Positions 16,415 to 24,430 of a stretch of DNA of 64,000 nt are shown piece after piece. Under the pieces are notes generated by a model that worked only from the letters and a program-made list of their open reading frames with translations, did not search any database and was not told where the DNA came from. Position numbers and translations under genes: made by a program. The stretch is from AR5 sp035762565 (GTDB lineage Bacteria > Methylomirabilota > Methylomirabilia > Rokubacteriales > CSP1-6). The stretch's first letter is position 1; every line of letters begins with the position of its first letter. The DNA lies in contig DASTOJ010000206.1 in the NCBI GenBank assembly GCA_035762565.1, positions 1-64,000 on the forward strand. Direction: 5' to 3'.

Positions 16415-16770
16415 CAGAAGACGAGGAAGCGCCGGCCCTGGCGGATCAGCTTGCCGATCTGCGCCCGCGAGACGCGGACGATCGGATGGCCGCCCTCGTT
16501 CCAGTCGGGGTCGGCCGGGATCGCGTCGGTCTCGACGTGGAAGGGCACGCCCAGGCGCTTGAGGTTGTCCCGGAACTTGGCGATGTCGTCGCCGTCGACG
16601 AGGTCGTCGGTGTCGGCGTCGAGCAGGTGGACGGCCGGGCCGCGCAGCACGAAGGTGACATCGTTCTCGCCGGCGACCACACCCACGCCGATGCGCATCG
16701 CCTCGAAGGCGCGGTGCGACGCGCGCGGGTCGGCCGCGATCACCACCAGGACGGGCTGCGCGTCGGGCAC
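16414..16770 (-). CDS. DsrE/DsrF-like protein without cysteine
   Basis: A 118-aa alpha/beta protein with a DsrE-family layout: an N-terminal strand PVLVVIAAD, a helix AFEAMRIGVGVVA, a strand VTFVLRGPAVHLL and a C-terminal strand near RRFLVF. It has no cysteine, so it cannot itself carry persulfide. It may be the structural TusC/DsrF-type subunit. It sits between the DsrE-like and DsrH-like genes. Confidence 0.55.
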   Translation of the reverse strand: MPDAQPVLVVIAADPRASHRAFEAMRIGVGVVAGENDVTFVLRGPAVHLLDADTDDLVDGDDIAKFRDNLKRLGVPFHVETDAIPADPDWNEGGHPIVRVSRAQIGKLIRQGRRFLVF

Positions 16771-16783
16771 GGGCGCGGTGGCG

Positions 16784-17110
16784 TCAGTTCAGCGCGACGA
16801 AGCGCTCGGTGCCGTTGATCAGGTCGGTCAGCACGACGAGGCCGCAGTACGTCACGCGCTCGGCGTCGGCGAGCGGCAGGCCGCGCTTCTGGCAGCCGTA
16901 GGCGCACACGAAGACCCGGGCGCCGCGGTCGGGCAGCGCCCGGATCCTCGGATCGTCCATCGCCCGCACGCCGTCGTCGATCAGGTAGAGATAGAGCTGG
17001 GCGCCGCGCGCGAGCGCGGCCGCGGCCAGGCCGGCCGCGGTCTCGAGGTTACCAGGATGCTCGGGACCGGTGGAGAGCAGCAGACCGAACTTCTTCTTGG
17101 CCAGGTCCAT
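16784..17110 (-). CDS. DsrE/TusD-like sulfur-carrier protein
   Basis: A 108-aa protein of the DsrE fold. The motif VFVCAYGCQKRGL (about residues 66-78) carries the cysteine expected to hold persulfide in the TusD/DsrE subunit. It starts at ATG 17110 and is divergent from the second cysteine desulfurase only 41 bp away. A role in relaying sulfur from that desulfurase is a reasonable inference; the exact acceptor is unknown. Confidence 0.6.
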   Translation of the reverse strand: MDLAKKKFGLLLSTGPEHPGNLETAAGLAAAALARGAQLYLYLIDDGVRAMDDPRIRALPDRGARVFVCAYGCQKRGLPLADAERVTYCGLVVLTDLINGTERFVALN

Positions 17111-17151
17111 CGCCGGCCGAGCGTAACATCGGGGTGGGGGGAGAGCAAGAA

Positions 17152-18309
17152 ATGAGCCGTCGCATCTATCTCGATCACAATGCGTCGACGCCGGTGCACC
17201 CGGAGGTGTTGGCGGAGATGCTGCCGTATTTCTCCGAGCGGTTCGGCAACCCGTCGAGCGCGCACGTTTTCGGCCGCGAGGCGCGGGCGGGGCTCGACAC
17301 CGCGCGCGAACGGGTGGCGCGGTTCCTCCGGGTGGCGCCCGACGAGATCGTGTTCACCTCGGGCGGGACGGAGTCGGACAATCTCGGCGTGAAGGGCCTG
17401 GCGTGGGCGCGCGGGCGCGGCCACCTGATCACCTCCCGGGTCGAGCACCACGCGGTGCTCCGCGCCTGCCAGTGGCTGGAGAGCCAGGGCTTCGCGGTGA
17501 CGTACCTCGGCGTCGACGAGCACGGCATGGTCGACCCCGACGACGTGAAGCGGGCCATCCGGCCCGACACGATCGGCATCTCGATCATGCACGCCAACAG
17601 CGAGGTCGGGACGCTCCAGCCGGTGGCCGCCATCGGTGCCCTCGCGCGCGAGCGCGGCGTGCCTTTCCACGTGGACGCCGTGCAGACCTTCGGCAAGCTC
17701 GACCTCGACGTCGCGGCCGCGCACATCGATCTGCTGTCGTTCTCGGGCCACAAGATCTACGGCCCCAAGGGCGTGGCCGGGCTCTGGATCCGCAAGGGCA
17801 CGAAGACGGCCGCCGTCCAGCACGGCGGCGAGCACGAGCGCCGGCGGCGCGCCGGCACCGAGAACCTCCCCGGCATCGTCGGCCTCGGTAAGGCCGCGGA
17901 GATCCGGGCCCGGGACATGCACGAGGAGGCGCGGCGGCTGACGCCGCTGCGCGACCGGCTGTGGGAGGGCATCCAGGCCCGCGTGCCCGAGGTGCGCCTC
18001 AACGGCCATCCCACCGAGCGGCTGCCGGGGACGGCCAACATCTCGTTCCGCGGCGTCGAGTCGGAATCCGTCGTCCTCGGCCTGGATCTGAAGGGCATCG
18101 GCGTGTCGGCCGGCTCGGCCTGCACCACCGGCACCGTGGAGCCGTCCTACGTGCTGGTGGCCATGGGCCAGCCCCTCGACTGGGCGATGGGCGCCGTCCG
18201 TCACTCGCTGGGCCGCTCGACGACGGGCGAGGACATCGACTACGTGATCGAGACGGTGGAACCGCTGGTGCGCAAGCTGCGGGCGGCGCTGCCCGTGGGC
18301 GCCGTATGA
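17152..18309 (+). CDS. Cysteine desulfurase (NifS/IscS type), catalytically complete
   Basis: A 385-aa PLP enzyme that removes sulfur from cysteine. All key residues are visible: the start RIYLDHNASTP, His99 in VEHHAV, the DAVQ motif near 175-178, Lys201 in SGHKIYGPKG and the nucleophile Cys324 in SAGSACTTG. The ATG at 17152 follows a GGGGGGAGAG site; the GTG at 17134 is an alternative. Its stop overlaps the scaffold gene (ATGA). Because the isc-operon IscS lacks the lysine, this protein is probably the working desulfurase of the segment. Confidence 0.94.
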   Translation: MSRRIYLDHNASTPVHPEVLAEMLPYFSERFGNPSSAHVFGREARAGLDTARERVARFLRVAPDEIVFTSGGTESDNLGVKGLAWARGRGHLITSRVEHHAVLRACQWLESQGFAVTYLGVDEHGMVDPDDVKRAIRPDTIGISIMHANSEVGTLQPVAAIGALARERGVPFHVDAVQTFGKLDLDVAAAHIDLLSFSGHKIYGPKGVAGLWIRKGTKTAAVQHGGEHERRRRAGTENLPGIVGLGKAAEIRARDMHEEARRLTPLRDRLWEGIQARVPEVRLNGHPTERLPGTANISFRGVESESVVLGLDLKGIGVSAGSACTTGTVEPSYVLVAMGQPLDWAMGAVRHSLGRSTTGEDIDYVIETVEPLVRKLRAALPVGAV

Positions 18310-18689
18310 GATACAGCCCGACGCTGCTCGACCACTTCCTCAACCCCCGCAACGCCGGGTTGATGCGGGAGCCCGACGGTACGGGCGTGGACGAATACGA
18401 GGGCTGCGGCGATCAGGCGCGCTTTTATCTGAGGGTGCGCGACGGTCACGTGGTCGAGGCGCGCTTCCAGACCTACGGGTGCGGCCCCACGATCGCCGCT
18501 GCCAGCGCGGCGAGCGAACGCGTGACGGGACGCCTGGTGGAGGAGCTGGCGCACCTCAAGCCTCAAGAGATCGAGGACGCCGTGGACGGGTTGCCGGACG
18601 ACCGCAAGCACGCCGCCGACGTGGTCGCCGGCGCCCTGCGGGCGGCCGCGCTCGACGCGCTGCGGCGGCGGCAGGGAGGAGTGGCCTGA
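18306..18689 (+). CDS. IscU/NifU-N-like scaffold with a missing third cysteine
   Basis: A 127-aa scaffold-fold protein starting MRYSPTLLDHFLNPRN. Cys34 (EGCGD) and Cys59 (YGCGPTIAAAS) are present, but the third ligand position (IscU HCSVLA) reads KHAADVV, so it is Ala103. The LPPVK chaperone motif is also absent (GLPDD). It overlaps the desulfurase upstream and cysE downstream (TGATG). It may act as a sulfur acceptor or bind a cluster with a substitute ligand. It is unlikely to be a standard HscA-dependent scaffold. Confidence 0.85.
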   Translation: MRYSPTLLDHFLNPRNAGLMREPDGTGVDEYEGCGDQARFYLRVRDGHVVEARFQTYGCGPTIAAASAASERVTGRLVEELAHLKPQEIEDAVDGLPDDRKHAADVVAGALRAAALDALRRRQGGVA

Positions 18690-19366
18690 TGTTCGAGGCG
18701 ATCCGCAGTGACATCCGCACCGTCATGGAGCGCGACCCGGCGGCCCGCTCACGATTCGAGGTCCTGCTCTGCTACCCCGGCGTCCACGCCCTGGCCAGTC
18801 ACCGCTTCGCCAACCGGCTGTGGCGTGGCGGGTGGGCGGGCACCGCGCGCTTCGTGTCGCACGTGGCCCGGTTCCTCACCGGCATCGAGATCCATCCGGC
18901 GGCCCGCATCGGCCGCGGCCTGTTCATCGACCACGGCATGGGCATCGTGATCGGGGAGACCGCCGAGATCGGCGACAACGTGAGCCTGCTGCAAGGGGTC
19001 ACGCTGGGCGGCACCAGCACCCGCCGGGAGAAGCGCCACCCGACGCTACGGGACAACGTCATTGTCGGCGCCGGTGCCAAGATCATCGGCGCCATCACGG
19101 TCGGCGAGAACAGCCGGGTCGGGGCCGGCTCGGTCGTGGTGCGGGACGTGCCGCCCAACGCCGTCGTGGTCGGGGTCCCGGGCCGCGTCACCTCGAAGGA
19201 CGGCCAGCGCGTGAGCGGGATCGACATGAACATGACGGACCTGCCCGACCCGGTCAGCCGCGCGATCGAACAGCTGGTGGAGCGGATCCGCGGGCTGGAG
19301 GCCGACCTCGACAGCCTGCGCAAGCTCGTCGACCGCGACGGCCTCCACGGTGAGGAACGGCCCTGA
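18689..19366 (+). CDS. cysE: Serine O-acetyltransferase
   Basis: A 225-aa short-form serine acetyltransferase, making O-acetylserine for cysteine synthesis. It has a helical N-terminus (residues 1-65) and a left-handed beta-helix of hexapeptide repeats. Landmarks are IEIHPAARIGRGLFIDHGMG with the catalytic Asp/His, VIGETAEIGDNVSLLQGVTL, and the C-terminal VVVGVPGRV. A coiled-coil tail follows. Its place directly after a desulfurase and scaffold links cysteine supply to sulfur mobilisation. Confidence 0.93.
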   Translation: MFEAIRSDIRTVMERDPAARSRFEVLLCYPGVHALASHRFANRLWRGGWAGTARFVSHVARFLTGIEIHPAARIGRGLFIDHGMGIVIGETAEIGDNVSLLQGVTLGGTSTRREKRHPTLRDNVIVGAGAKIIGAITVGENSRVGAGSVVVRDVPPNAVVVGVPGRVTSKDGQRVSGIDMNMTDLPDPVSRAIEQLVERIRGLEADLDSLRKLVDRDGLHGEERP

Positions 19367-19923
19367 CCCGCGGGCAGGCCTGGTCACTGCTCACCGAGTT
19401 CACCCGGGGCGACGGCCTGCGCAAGCACGCCCACGCCGTCGAGACTTCGATGCGCGCCTACGCCGCCCGCTTCGGCGAGGACTCCGAGCGCTGGGGCATC
19501 GCCGGCATGCTCCACGACTTCGACTACGAGATGCACCCGCGCGCGCCCCAGCATCCGGTGAAGGGCGCCGAGATCCTCCTGGCTCGCGGCGTCGAGCGCG
19601 AGGTCGTCTACGCCATCCTCGCCCACGCCGACTACTCCGGCATGCCGCGCGTCTCCCGCCTGGACAAGGCCCTCTACGCCTGCGACGAGCTGACCGGCTT
19701 CGTCCACGCCTGCGCGCTGGTGCGGCCGGGCAAGGTGATCACGGGCCTCGAGGCCGCCTCGGTGCGTAAGAAGCTCAAGGACAAGGGGTTTGCCCGCACC
19801 GTGAACCGCGACGACGTCTACCGAGGCGCTGCCGAGCTGGGCGTGGACCTCGACGCTCACATCGCCTTCGTCGTCGAGGCGCTGGCCACGGTCGCCCCCG
19901 AGATCGGCCTCGCGCGGGCCTGA
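19363..19923 (+). CDS. HD-domain hydrolase (probable CTG start)
   Basis: An HD-superfamily protein with the metal motif MLHDFDYE, a following AHADYSG and ACDELTGF. The first conventional start (ATG 19450) would remove the segment GLRKHAHAVETSM, which contains the conserved first His region. The frame runs back to a CTG at 19363 that overlaps the cysE stop as CTGA and has GAGG 7 nt upstream; an in-frame TGA at 19351 blocks anything further. The preferred product is 186 aa. The substrate is unknown, but family members are phosphohydrolases of nucleotides or similar. Confidence 0.75.
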   Translation: MTRGQAWSLLTEFTRGDGLRKHAHAVETSMRAYAARFGEDSERWGIAGMLHDFDYEMHPRAPQHPVKGAEILLARGVEREVVYAILAHADYSGMPRVSRLDKALYACDELTGFVHACALVRPGKVITGLEAASVRKKLKDKGFARTVNRDDVYRGAAELGVDLDAHIAFVVEALATVAPEIGLARA

Positions 19924-19999
19924 GCGTGGCGCGCGGCCGTGCGCGCATCGGCATGATGGCCGCTGCAGACGCGGCCTTGCGTGATGGAGAGGACTTCTC

Positions 20000-20290
20000 A
20001 TGTGTCGAAACATCAAGACTCTGCACAACTTCAAGCCACCGGCCACGGATGAAGAGATCCGGGCGTCATCCTTGCAGTTCGTCCGGAAGCTGAGCGGGTT
20101 CGCGCGGCCCTCCCGGGCCAACGAACCCGCGTTCGCGCTGGCCGTGGATCAGGTGGCGCAGGCGGCACGGAGCCTGCTGGATTCTCTCGTGACGAACGCT
20201 CCGCCTCGGGATCGCGGAGTCGAAGCGGTGAAGGCCCGCGCCCGGGCAGCGGTCCGCTTTCGCGCTCCCGGTGCGAGCCACGCCCCCTGA
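20000..20290 (+). CDS. DUF2277 family protein
   Basis: A 96-aa protein that begins with the family hallmark MCRNIKTLHNFKPPATDEEI, followed by a VRKLSGF...PSRANEPAF region and a helical C-terminus. DUF2277 is widespread in actinobacteria and soil bacteria and has no known function. A GGAGAGG site precedes the ATG. The 76 bp upstream show no clear promoter. Confidence 0.88.
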   Translation: MCRNIKTLHNFKPPATDEEIRASSLQFVRKLSGFARPSRANEPAFALAVDQVAQAARSLLDSLVTNAPPRDRGVEAVKARARAAVRFRAPGASHAP

Positions 20291-20316
20291 GCGACGATCG
20301 GATCAACCGGCGCGCC

Positions 20317-21477
20317 ATGTCCCGCGCGATCGCCCACATCGACATGGACGCGTTCTACGCGTCCGTCGAGCAGCGCGACCGGCCCGAGCTGCGAGGTCTT
20401 CCCGTCATCGTCGGCGCCGATCCCCGGGGCCGCGGGGTGGTGTCGGCGGCCTCCTACGAGGCGCGCGTCCACGGCGTGCACTCCGCGATGCCGATCTCGA
20501 AGGCCTACCGGCTCTGCCCGCAGGGCGTCTACCTGCCGGTGGACATGACGAAGTACGCCGGCGTCTCGCGGGAGATCATGGCGATCCTCGGCGACTTCTC
20601 GCCACTGGTGGAGCCGGTGTCGGTGGACGAGGCGTTCGTGGACCTGACCGGGACGCAGACGCTGTGGGGTCCGCCGGCCGAGGCCGTGCGCCGGATCAAG
20701 GCGCGGATCCGCGCGGAGACCGGGTTGACGGCCTCGGCGGGCCTGGCCTCGAACAAGTTCGTGGCCAAGGTGGGCTCCGACCTCGAGAAGCCGGACGGGC
20801 TGGTCGTGGTGCCGCCCGGCGAGGAGGCCGCCTTCCTGGCGCCGCTGCCGATCGAGCGGCTGTGGGGGGTCGGCAAGGCCACGGCCAGGGAGCTGGCCGC
20901 ACTGGGCGTCACGACGATCGGCCAGCTTCAGGCGCTCTCACCCGGCGTGCTCGCCGCGCGCTTGGGCCCGCACGGGCCCGACCTCCGGGCGCTCGCGGTC
21001 GGTCGTGACGCGCGGCCCGTCGAGCCGTTCTCGCCGCCCAAGTCGATGGGCGCCGAGGAGACGTTCGAGCGGGACTGCCGGGACGTCGCGCGGCTGGAGG
21101 ACACGCTGCGCGGCCAGGCCGAGCGGGTGGCGCGCGAGATGCGCGCCGAGGGGCTGGCGGCGTGCCGCGTGACGCTCAAGCTGCGGTGGGCGGACTTCCG
21201 CACGCTCACGCGCAGCCACACGGGCGATCCCACCCAGGACGGGCTCGAGATCTACCGGCGCGCCGCCGCCCTGCTCGCGCGCGAGCGCTTGATCCAGCCC
21301 GTCCGCCTCATCGGAGTGTCAGCCTCGACCTTCAGGCCGGAGGCGCGGGGTCAGCTCCCACTGCTCGATCCCGCCGCCGTGCGGCGGGAGCGGCTGGCCC
21401 GCGCCGTGGACCGCATCACGGGACGCTTCGGCCGCTCGGCCATCCTGCCCGCCCGTCTCATCGACCGTCCCGAGTAA
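20317..21477 (+). CDS. dinB: DNA polymerase IV (Y family)
   Basis: A 386-aa translesion polymerase. Catalytic motifs are IAHIDMDAFYASVEQ at the N-terminus (first Asp) and SVDEAFVDL near residue 104 (Asp-Glu pair). The thumb helix-hairpin-helix LWGVGKATA is near 187. The little-finger domain follows, and a beta-clamp-binding motif QLPLLDP lies near residue 348. Length is normal for the family. No LexA-type box was recognised upstream. Confidence 0.94.
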   Translation: MSRAIAHIDMDAFYASVEQRDRPELRGLPVIVGADPRGRGVVSAASYEARVHGVHSAMPISKAYRLCPQGVYLPVDMTKYAGVSREIMAILGDFSPLVEPVSVDEAFVDLTGTQTLWGPPAEAVRRIKARIRAETGLTASAGLASNKFVAKVGSDLEKPDGLVVVPPGEEAAFLAPLPIERLWGVGKATARELAALGVTTIGQLQALSPGVLAARLGPHGPDLRALAVGRDARPVEPFSPPKSMGAEETFERDCRDVARLEDTLRGQAERVAREMRAEGLAACRVTLKLRWADFRTLTRSHTGDPTQDGLEIYRRAAALLARERLIQPVRLIGVSASTFRPEARGQLPLLDPAAVRRERLARAVDRITGRFGRSAILPARLIDRPE

Positions 21478-21488
21478 CGCGCCGCGCG

Positions 21489-21517
21489 TTGGGAACAGCG
21501 CGGGAGCGGTATATAAT
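21489..21517 (+). promoter_or_regulatory. Promoter of the liv-type transporter cluster
   Basis: TTGGGA (21489-21494) and a perfect TATAAT (21512-21517) are separated by 17 nt. The predicted start is near 21524, leaving a leader of about 73 nt before the ATG of the binding protein. Confidence 0.65.
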
Positions 21518-21596
21518 CCGCGCCACCATCGCGCGACTGAGGGATCATTCAGCCGCCAGCAAGTTCCGGGCACACCCGCTGAGGAGGACGCACGGC

Positions 21597-22799
21597 ATGA
21601 GGACCAAAGCACTCGCGCTCATCACGGCGCTGACCCTGGCGGTGGTGCCGCCGGCGTTCGCCCAGACCAGGGTGCCCGGTGTCACCGACACCGAGGTCAC
21701 CGTCGGCCTCAGCATGCCGCTCTCGGGCGTCGCGGCGGCCTGGAGCAACACGGGCGTCGCCATGGAAGCCTGGGCCAGGCACGTCAACGAGCAGGGCGGG
21801 ATCCACGGCCGCAAGCTCAAGGTCGTCATGAAGGACGACGGCTACAACCCGGGGCGGGCCGTCGCTAACATCCAGGAGATGCAGAACGACGTGTTCATGA
21901 ACGTCGGCCTGCTCGGCTCCGCCATCCTCAACGCGGCCAAGGACAAGGTGGCCGAGGCCAGGCTGCTGACGATCAATCCCTACGGCAACCCGGCCATCTG
22001 GGCCAAGCAGCCGAAGGACAAGCTCCGGTACGTTTTCGTCAACTACACCGACTACAACGACGAGGGCGAGTTCCTGGTCACCTTCGCGGCCACCAAGCTG
22101 GGCGCCAAGAAGGTGGCGGTCTTCCACCAGAACGACGAGTACGGCAAGGGAGGGCTGGAGGGCGTCACCCGCGGCCTCAAGGCCCTGGGCGGTAAGGCGA
22201 CGCTGGCCGCCGCGGTCTCCTACGAGATCACCGACCGCGAGCTGGGCACGCACGCGCTCAAGCTGAAGGACTCCGGCGCCGACACGGTGATCCTCTACCC
22301 GACGATCACGCACGGCGCCAACGTGATCAAGGAGATGGCCAAGGCCGGCTACCGGCCCAAGCTGGTCGCCTCGTTCCCGCTCGGCGACTACCTGATCATG
22401 TACCGGCTGCTGGGCGATCTCTGGGAGGGCGCCCACTTCAGCATCCTGTCGGGCGCGGCCGTGGCCGGCGACCCGGCGGGCAAGAAGGTGCTCGACGTCC
22501 TCACCAAGCAGGAGCCCAAGCTGGTCGGCAAGGAGAACACCGCGCTGGCCGGCGTCACGGCAATGATCCTGGCCGTGGAGGGCCTGAACCGGGCCGGCAA
22601 GAACCTGACGCGCGACTCGTACGTGGAGGCGATGGAAGGCCTCAAGGGGTTCACCGCCCAGGGGCTCACCCCGCCGATCACGTTCGGACCCAACCGGCGG
22701 CATGGCCTCAACGCGCTACGGCTGCTGCGGGCGGTCAAGGCGGCGGACAGCTCCTACGCGGAGGTGGTCCCACCCCAGATCTTCCAGCCGCATTTTTGA
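21597..22799 (+). CDS. livK: ABC transporter periplasmic binding protein (LivK/branched-chain amino acid type)
   Basis: A 400-aa type I periplasmic binding protein. It starts at ATG 21597 with GAGGAGG upstream and has a signal peptide ending near PPAFAQ (residue 24). The mature start VTDTEVTVGLSMPLSGVAAA is typical of the family, as is DDGYNPGRAVANIQEM near residues 80-95. With the acyl-CoA ligase encoded in the same cluster, the ligand may be an organic acid, not an amino acid. Confidence 0.9.
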   Translation: MRTKALALITALTLAVVPPAFAQTRVPGVTDTEVTVGLSMPLSGVAAAWSNTGVAMEAWARHVNEQGGIHGRKLKVVMKDDGYNPGRAVANIQEMQNDVFMNVGLLGSAILNAAKDKVAEARLLTINPYGNPAIWAKQPKDKLRYVFVNYTDYNDEGEFLVTFAATKLGAKKVAVFHQNDEYGKGGLEGVTRGLKALGGKATLAAAVSYEITDRELGTHALKLKDSGADTVILYPTITHGANVIKEMAKAGYRPKLVASFPLGDYLIMYRLLGDLWEGAHFSILSGAAVAGDPAGKKVLDVLTKQEPKLVGKENTALAGVTAMILAVEGLNRAGKNLTRDSYVEAMEGLKGFTAQGLTPPITFGPNRRHGLNALRLLRAVKAADSSYAEVVPPQIFQPHF

Positions 22800-22800
22800 G

Positions 22801-22828
22801 TCGGAGGGGCCTCGACGGCCCCCTCCGA
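22801..22828 (+). terminator. Hairpin after livK
   Basis: TCGGAGGGG pairs with CCCCTCCGA (9 bp, extendable by GGCC pairing) immediately after the stop codon. It has no T-tract. It may stabilise or partly terminate the abundant binding-protein mRNA before the ATPase genes. The sequence belongs to a repeat family also seen near 16137 and 45759. Confidence 0.5.
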
Positions 22829-22901
22829 TGCCTCCCCCGGGAGGATGGCGGCGGCAAGCCGGCGCTCGAAAGCGGTCTGCAAATGGACGGCGTGCGACGC
22901 G

Positions 22902-23654
22902 ATGGGTGATCTGCTGGAGGTGCGCAAGCTCTCGCTGCAGTTTGGGGGGATCCAGGCGCTGCAGGAGGTGTCCGTCTCGGTCGCGGAGGGTGAGACGTGC
23001 GCGGTGATCGGGCCGAACGGCTCGGGGAAGACGTCGCTCTTCAACTGCATCACCGGGATCTACCAGCCCACGTCGGGATCGATCACGTTCCGCGATGAGG
23101 GGATGCTCGGGCGCTCGCCCGACTCGGTGGCCGCGCTCGGCATCGCGCGCACGTTCCAGAACCTCCGGCTCTTCCACAACATGACGGTCCTGGACAACCT
23201 CATGGTGGGACGGCATCGGCACTTCGAGCGGAGCTTCCTGGCGGTCGTGCTGCGAGGGCGCGCCGAGGAGATCCGCCACCGCCGCCGGTGCGAGGAGATC
23301 ATCGAGTTCCTCGACCTGGAGCCGGTCCGCAAGACGCGGGTCGCCGACTGCCCGTACGGCGTCCAGAAGCGGGTGGAGCTGGGCAGGGCGCTGGCCACCG
23401 AGCCGGGGCTGCTGCTGCTCGACGAGCCGGTGTCGGGGCTGACCCAGGAGGAGAAGGAGGAGTTCTCCTACTGGATCCACGAGATCCGCGGGCGCTTCGC
23501 GATCACCGTGCTGCTGGTCGAGCACGATCTGCGCGTGGCCTCCCGCCTGGCCAGCCGCATGGTGGCGCTCGATCACGGCGTGAAGATCGCCGAGGGCACC
23601 CCGGCCGAGGTCCAGCGCCACCCCGACGTCATCAGGGCCTACCTCGGCGAGTAG
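22902..23654 (+). CDS. livG: ABC transporter ATPase (LivG type)
   Basis: A 250-aa ATPase: Walker A GPNGSGKTS near residue 40, the LivG-specific segment IARTFQNLRLFHNMTVLDNL near 85-105, a signature region (PYGVQKRVELGRALA) and Walker B LLLLDEP. The ATG at 22902 gives the usual family length and N-terminus; an ATG at 22845 in the same frame is possible but adds 19 non-conserved residues. Confidence 0.9.
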   Translation: MGDLLEVRKLSLQFGGIQALQEVSVSVAEGETCAVIGPNGSGKTSLFNCITGIYQPTSGSITFRDEGMLGRSPDSVAALGIARTFQNLRLFHNMTVLDNLMVGRHRHFERSFLAVVLRGRAEEIRHRRRCEEIIEFLDLEPVRKTRVADCPYGVQKRVELGRALATEPGLLLLDEPVSGLTQEEKEEFSYWIHEIRGRFAITVLLVEHDLRVASRLASRMVALDHGVKIAEGTPAEVQRHPDVIRAYLGE

Positions 23655-23656
23655 GC

Positions 23657-24430
23657 ATGGCACTTCTCGAGATCACCTCGATCGAGACCCTCTACTTCGA
23701 CCGGATCTACGCCTTGTTCGGCGTCTCACTCGAGGTGCAGGAGGGCGGGATCTTCACCGTGCTGGGACCGAACGGGGCGGGCAAGACGACACTGCTGCGC
23801 ACGATCGCCGGCCTCCTGCGCGACCAGCCCAAGAAGGGCGAGATCCGGTTCGCGGGCCGGCGCATCGACGGCTGGCAGCCCGAGGCCATCGCGCGCCTGG
23901 GGGTCGTCTACGTTCCGGAGGACCGGGGGCTGTTCAAGGAGCTGACCGTGGCCGAGAACCTCGAGCTGGGCCTGTGGGGCCGCCGCGACCCAGGCGTCCG
24001 CGGCGACCTCGACTTCGTCCACGCGATGTTTCCCATCCTGAAAGAGCGGGCGCGGCAGGAGGCGGAGACGCTGTCGGGTGGCGAGCAGCAGATGCTCGCG
24101 CTGGGCCGGGCGATGCTGCGGCGGCCGCGCCTCCTGATGCTGGACGAGCCCTCGCTGGGCCTGGCCCCACGCATCGCCCGGACCGTCTACGAGGCGCTGG
24201 GCGCGATCAGCAAGACGGGCACCACGATCCTGCTCGTCGAGCAGAACGCCCGGCTGGCGCTGAGCGTGGCTCAGCGCGGCGCGATCCTCGAGGCCGGGCG
24301 CGTCGTGCTGGAAGGGACCGCCGACGAGCTGCAGGCCAACGACGACGTCCGCGAGGTCTATCTCGGCGTCGGCGGCGCCGAGACGCCCGCCCGGGGCTGG
24401 CGGCTCTATCGCAAGCGGAGGAGATGGTGA
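23657..24430 (+). CDS. livF: ABC transporter ATPase (LivF type)
   Basis: A 257-aa second ATPase of the heterodimer, 2 nt after livG. Walker A GPNGAGKTT, Q-loop region VVYVPEDRGLFKELTV, signature LSGGEQQMLALGRAML and Walker B LMLDEPSLGLAP are all present. The stop overlaps the ATG of the acyl-CoA ligase gene (TGATG), so the ligase is translationally linked to the transporter. Confidence 0.93.
   Translation: MALLEITSIETLYFDRIYALFGVSLEVQEGGIFTVLGPNGAGKTTLLRTIAGLLRDQPKKGEIRFAGRRIDGWQPEAIARLGVVYVPEDRGLFKELTVAENLELGLWGRRDPGVRGDLDFVHAMFPILKERARQEAETLSGGEQQMLALGRAMLRRPRLLMLDEPSLGLAPRIARTVYEALGAISKTGTTILLVEQNARLALSVAQRGAILEAGRVVLEGTADELQANDDVREVYLGVGGAETPARGWRLYRKRRRW

Noticed and set aside
16784..17110. 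Calling the dsr-like trio true dsrEFH of dissimilatory sulfur oxidation
   Set aside because: No dsrAB, dsrC or related genes are nearby, and the middle protein has no cysteine. Only a general DsrE-type relay is supported.
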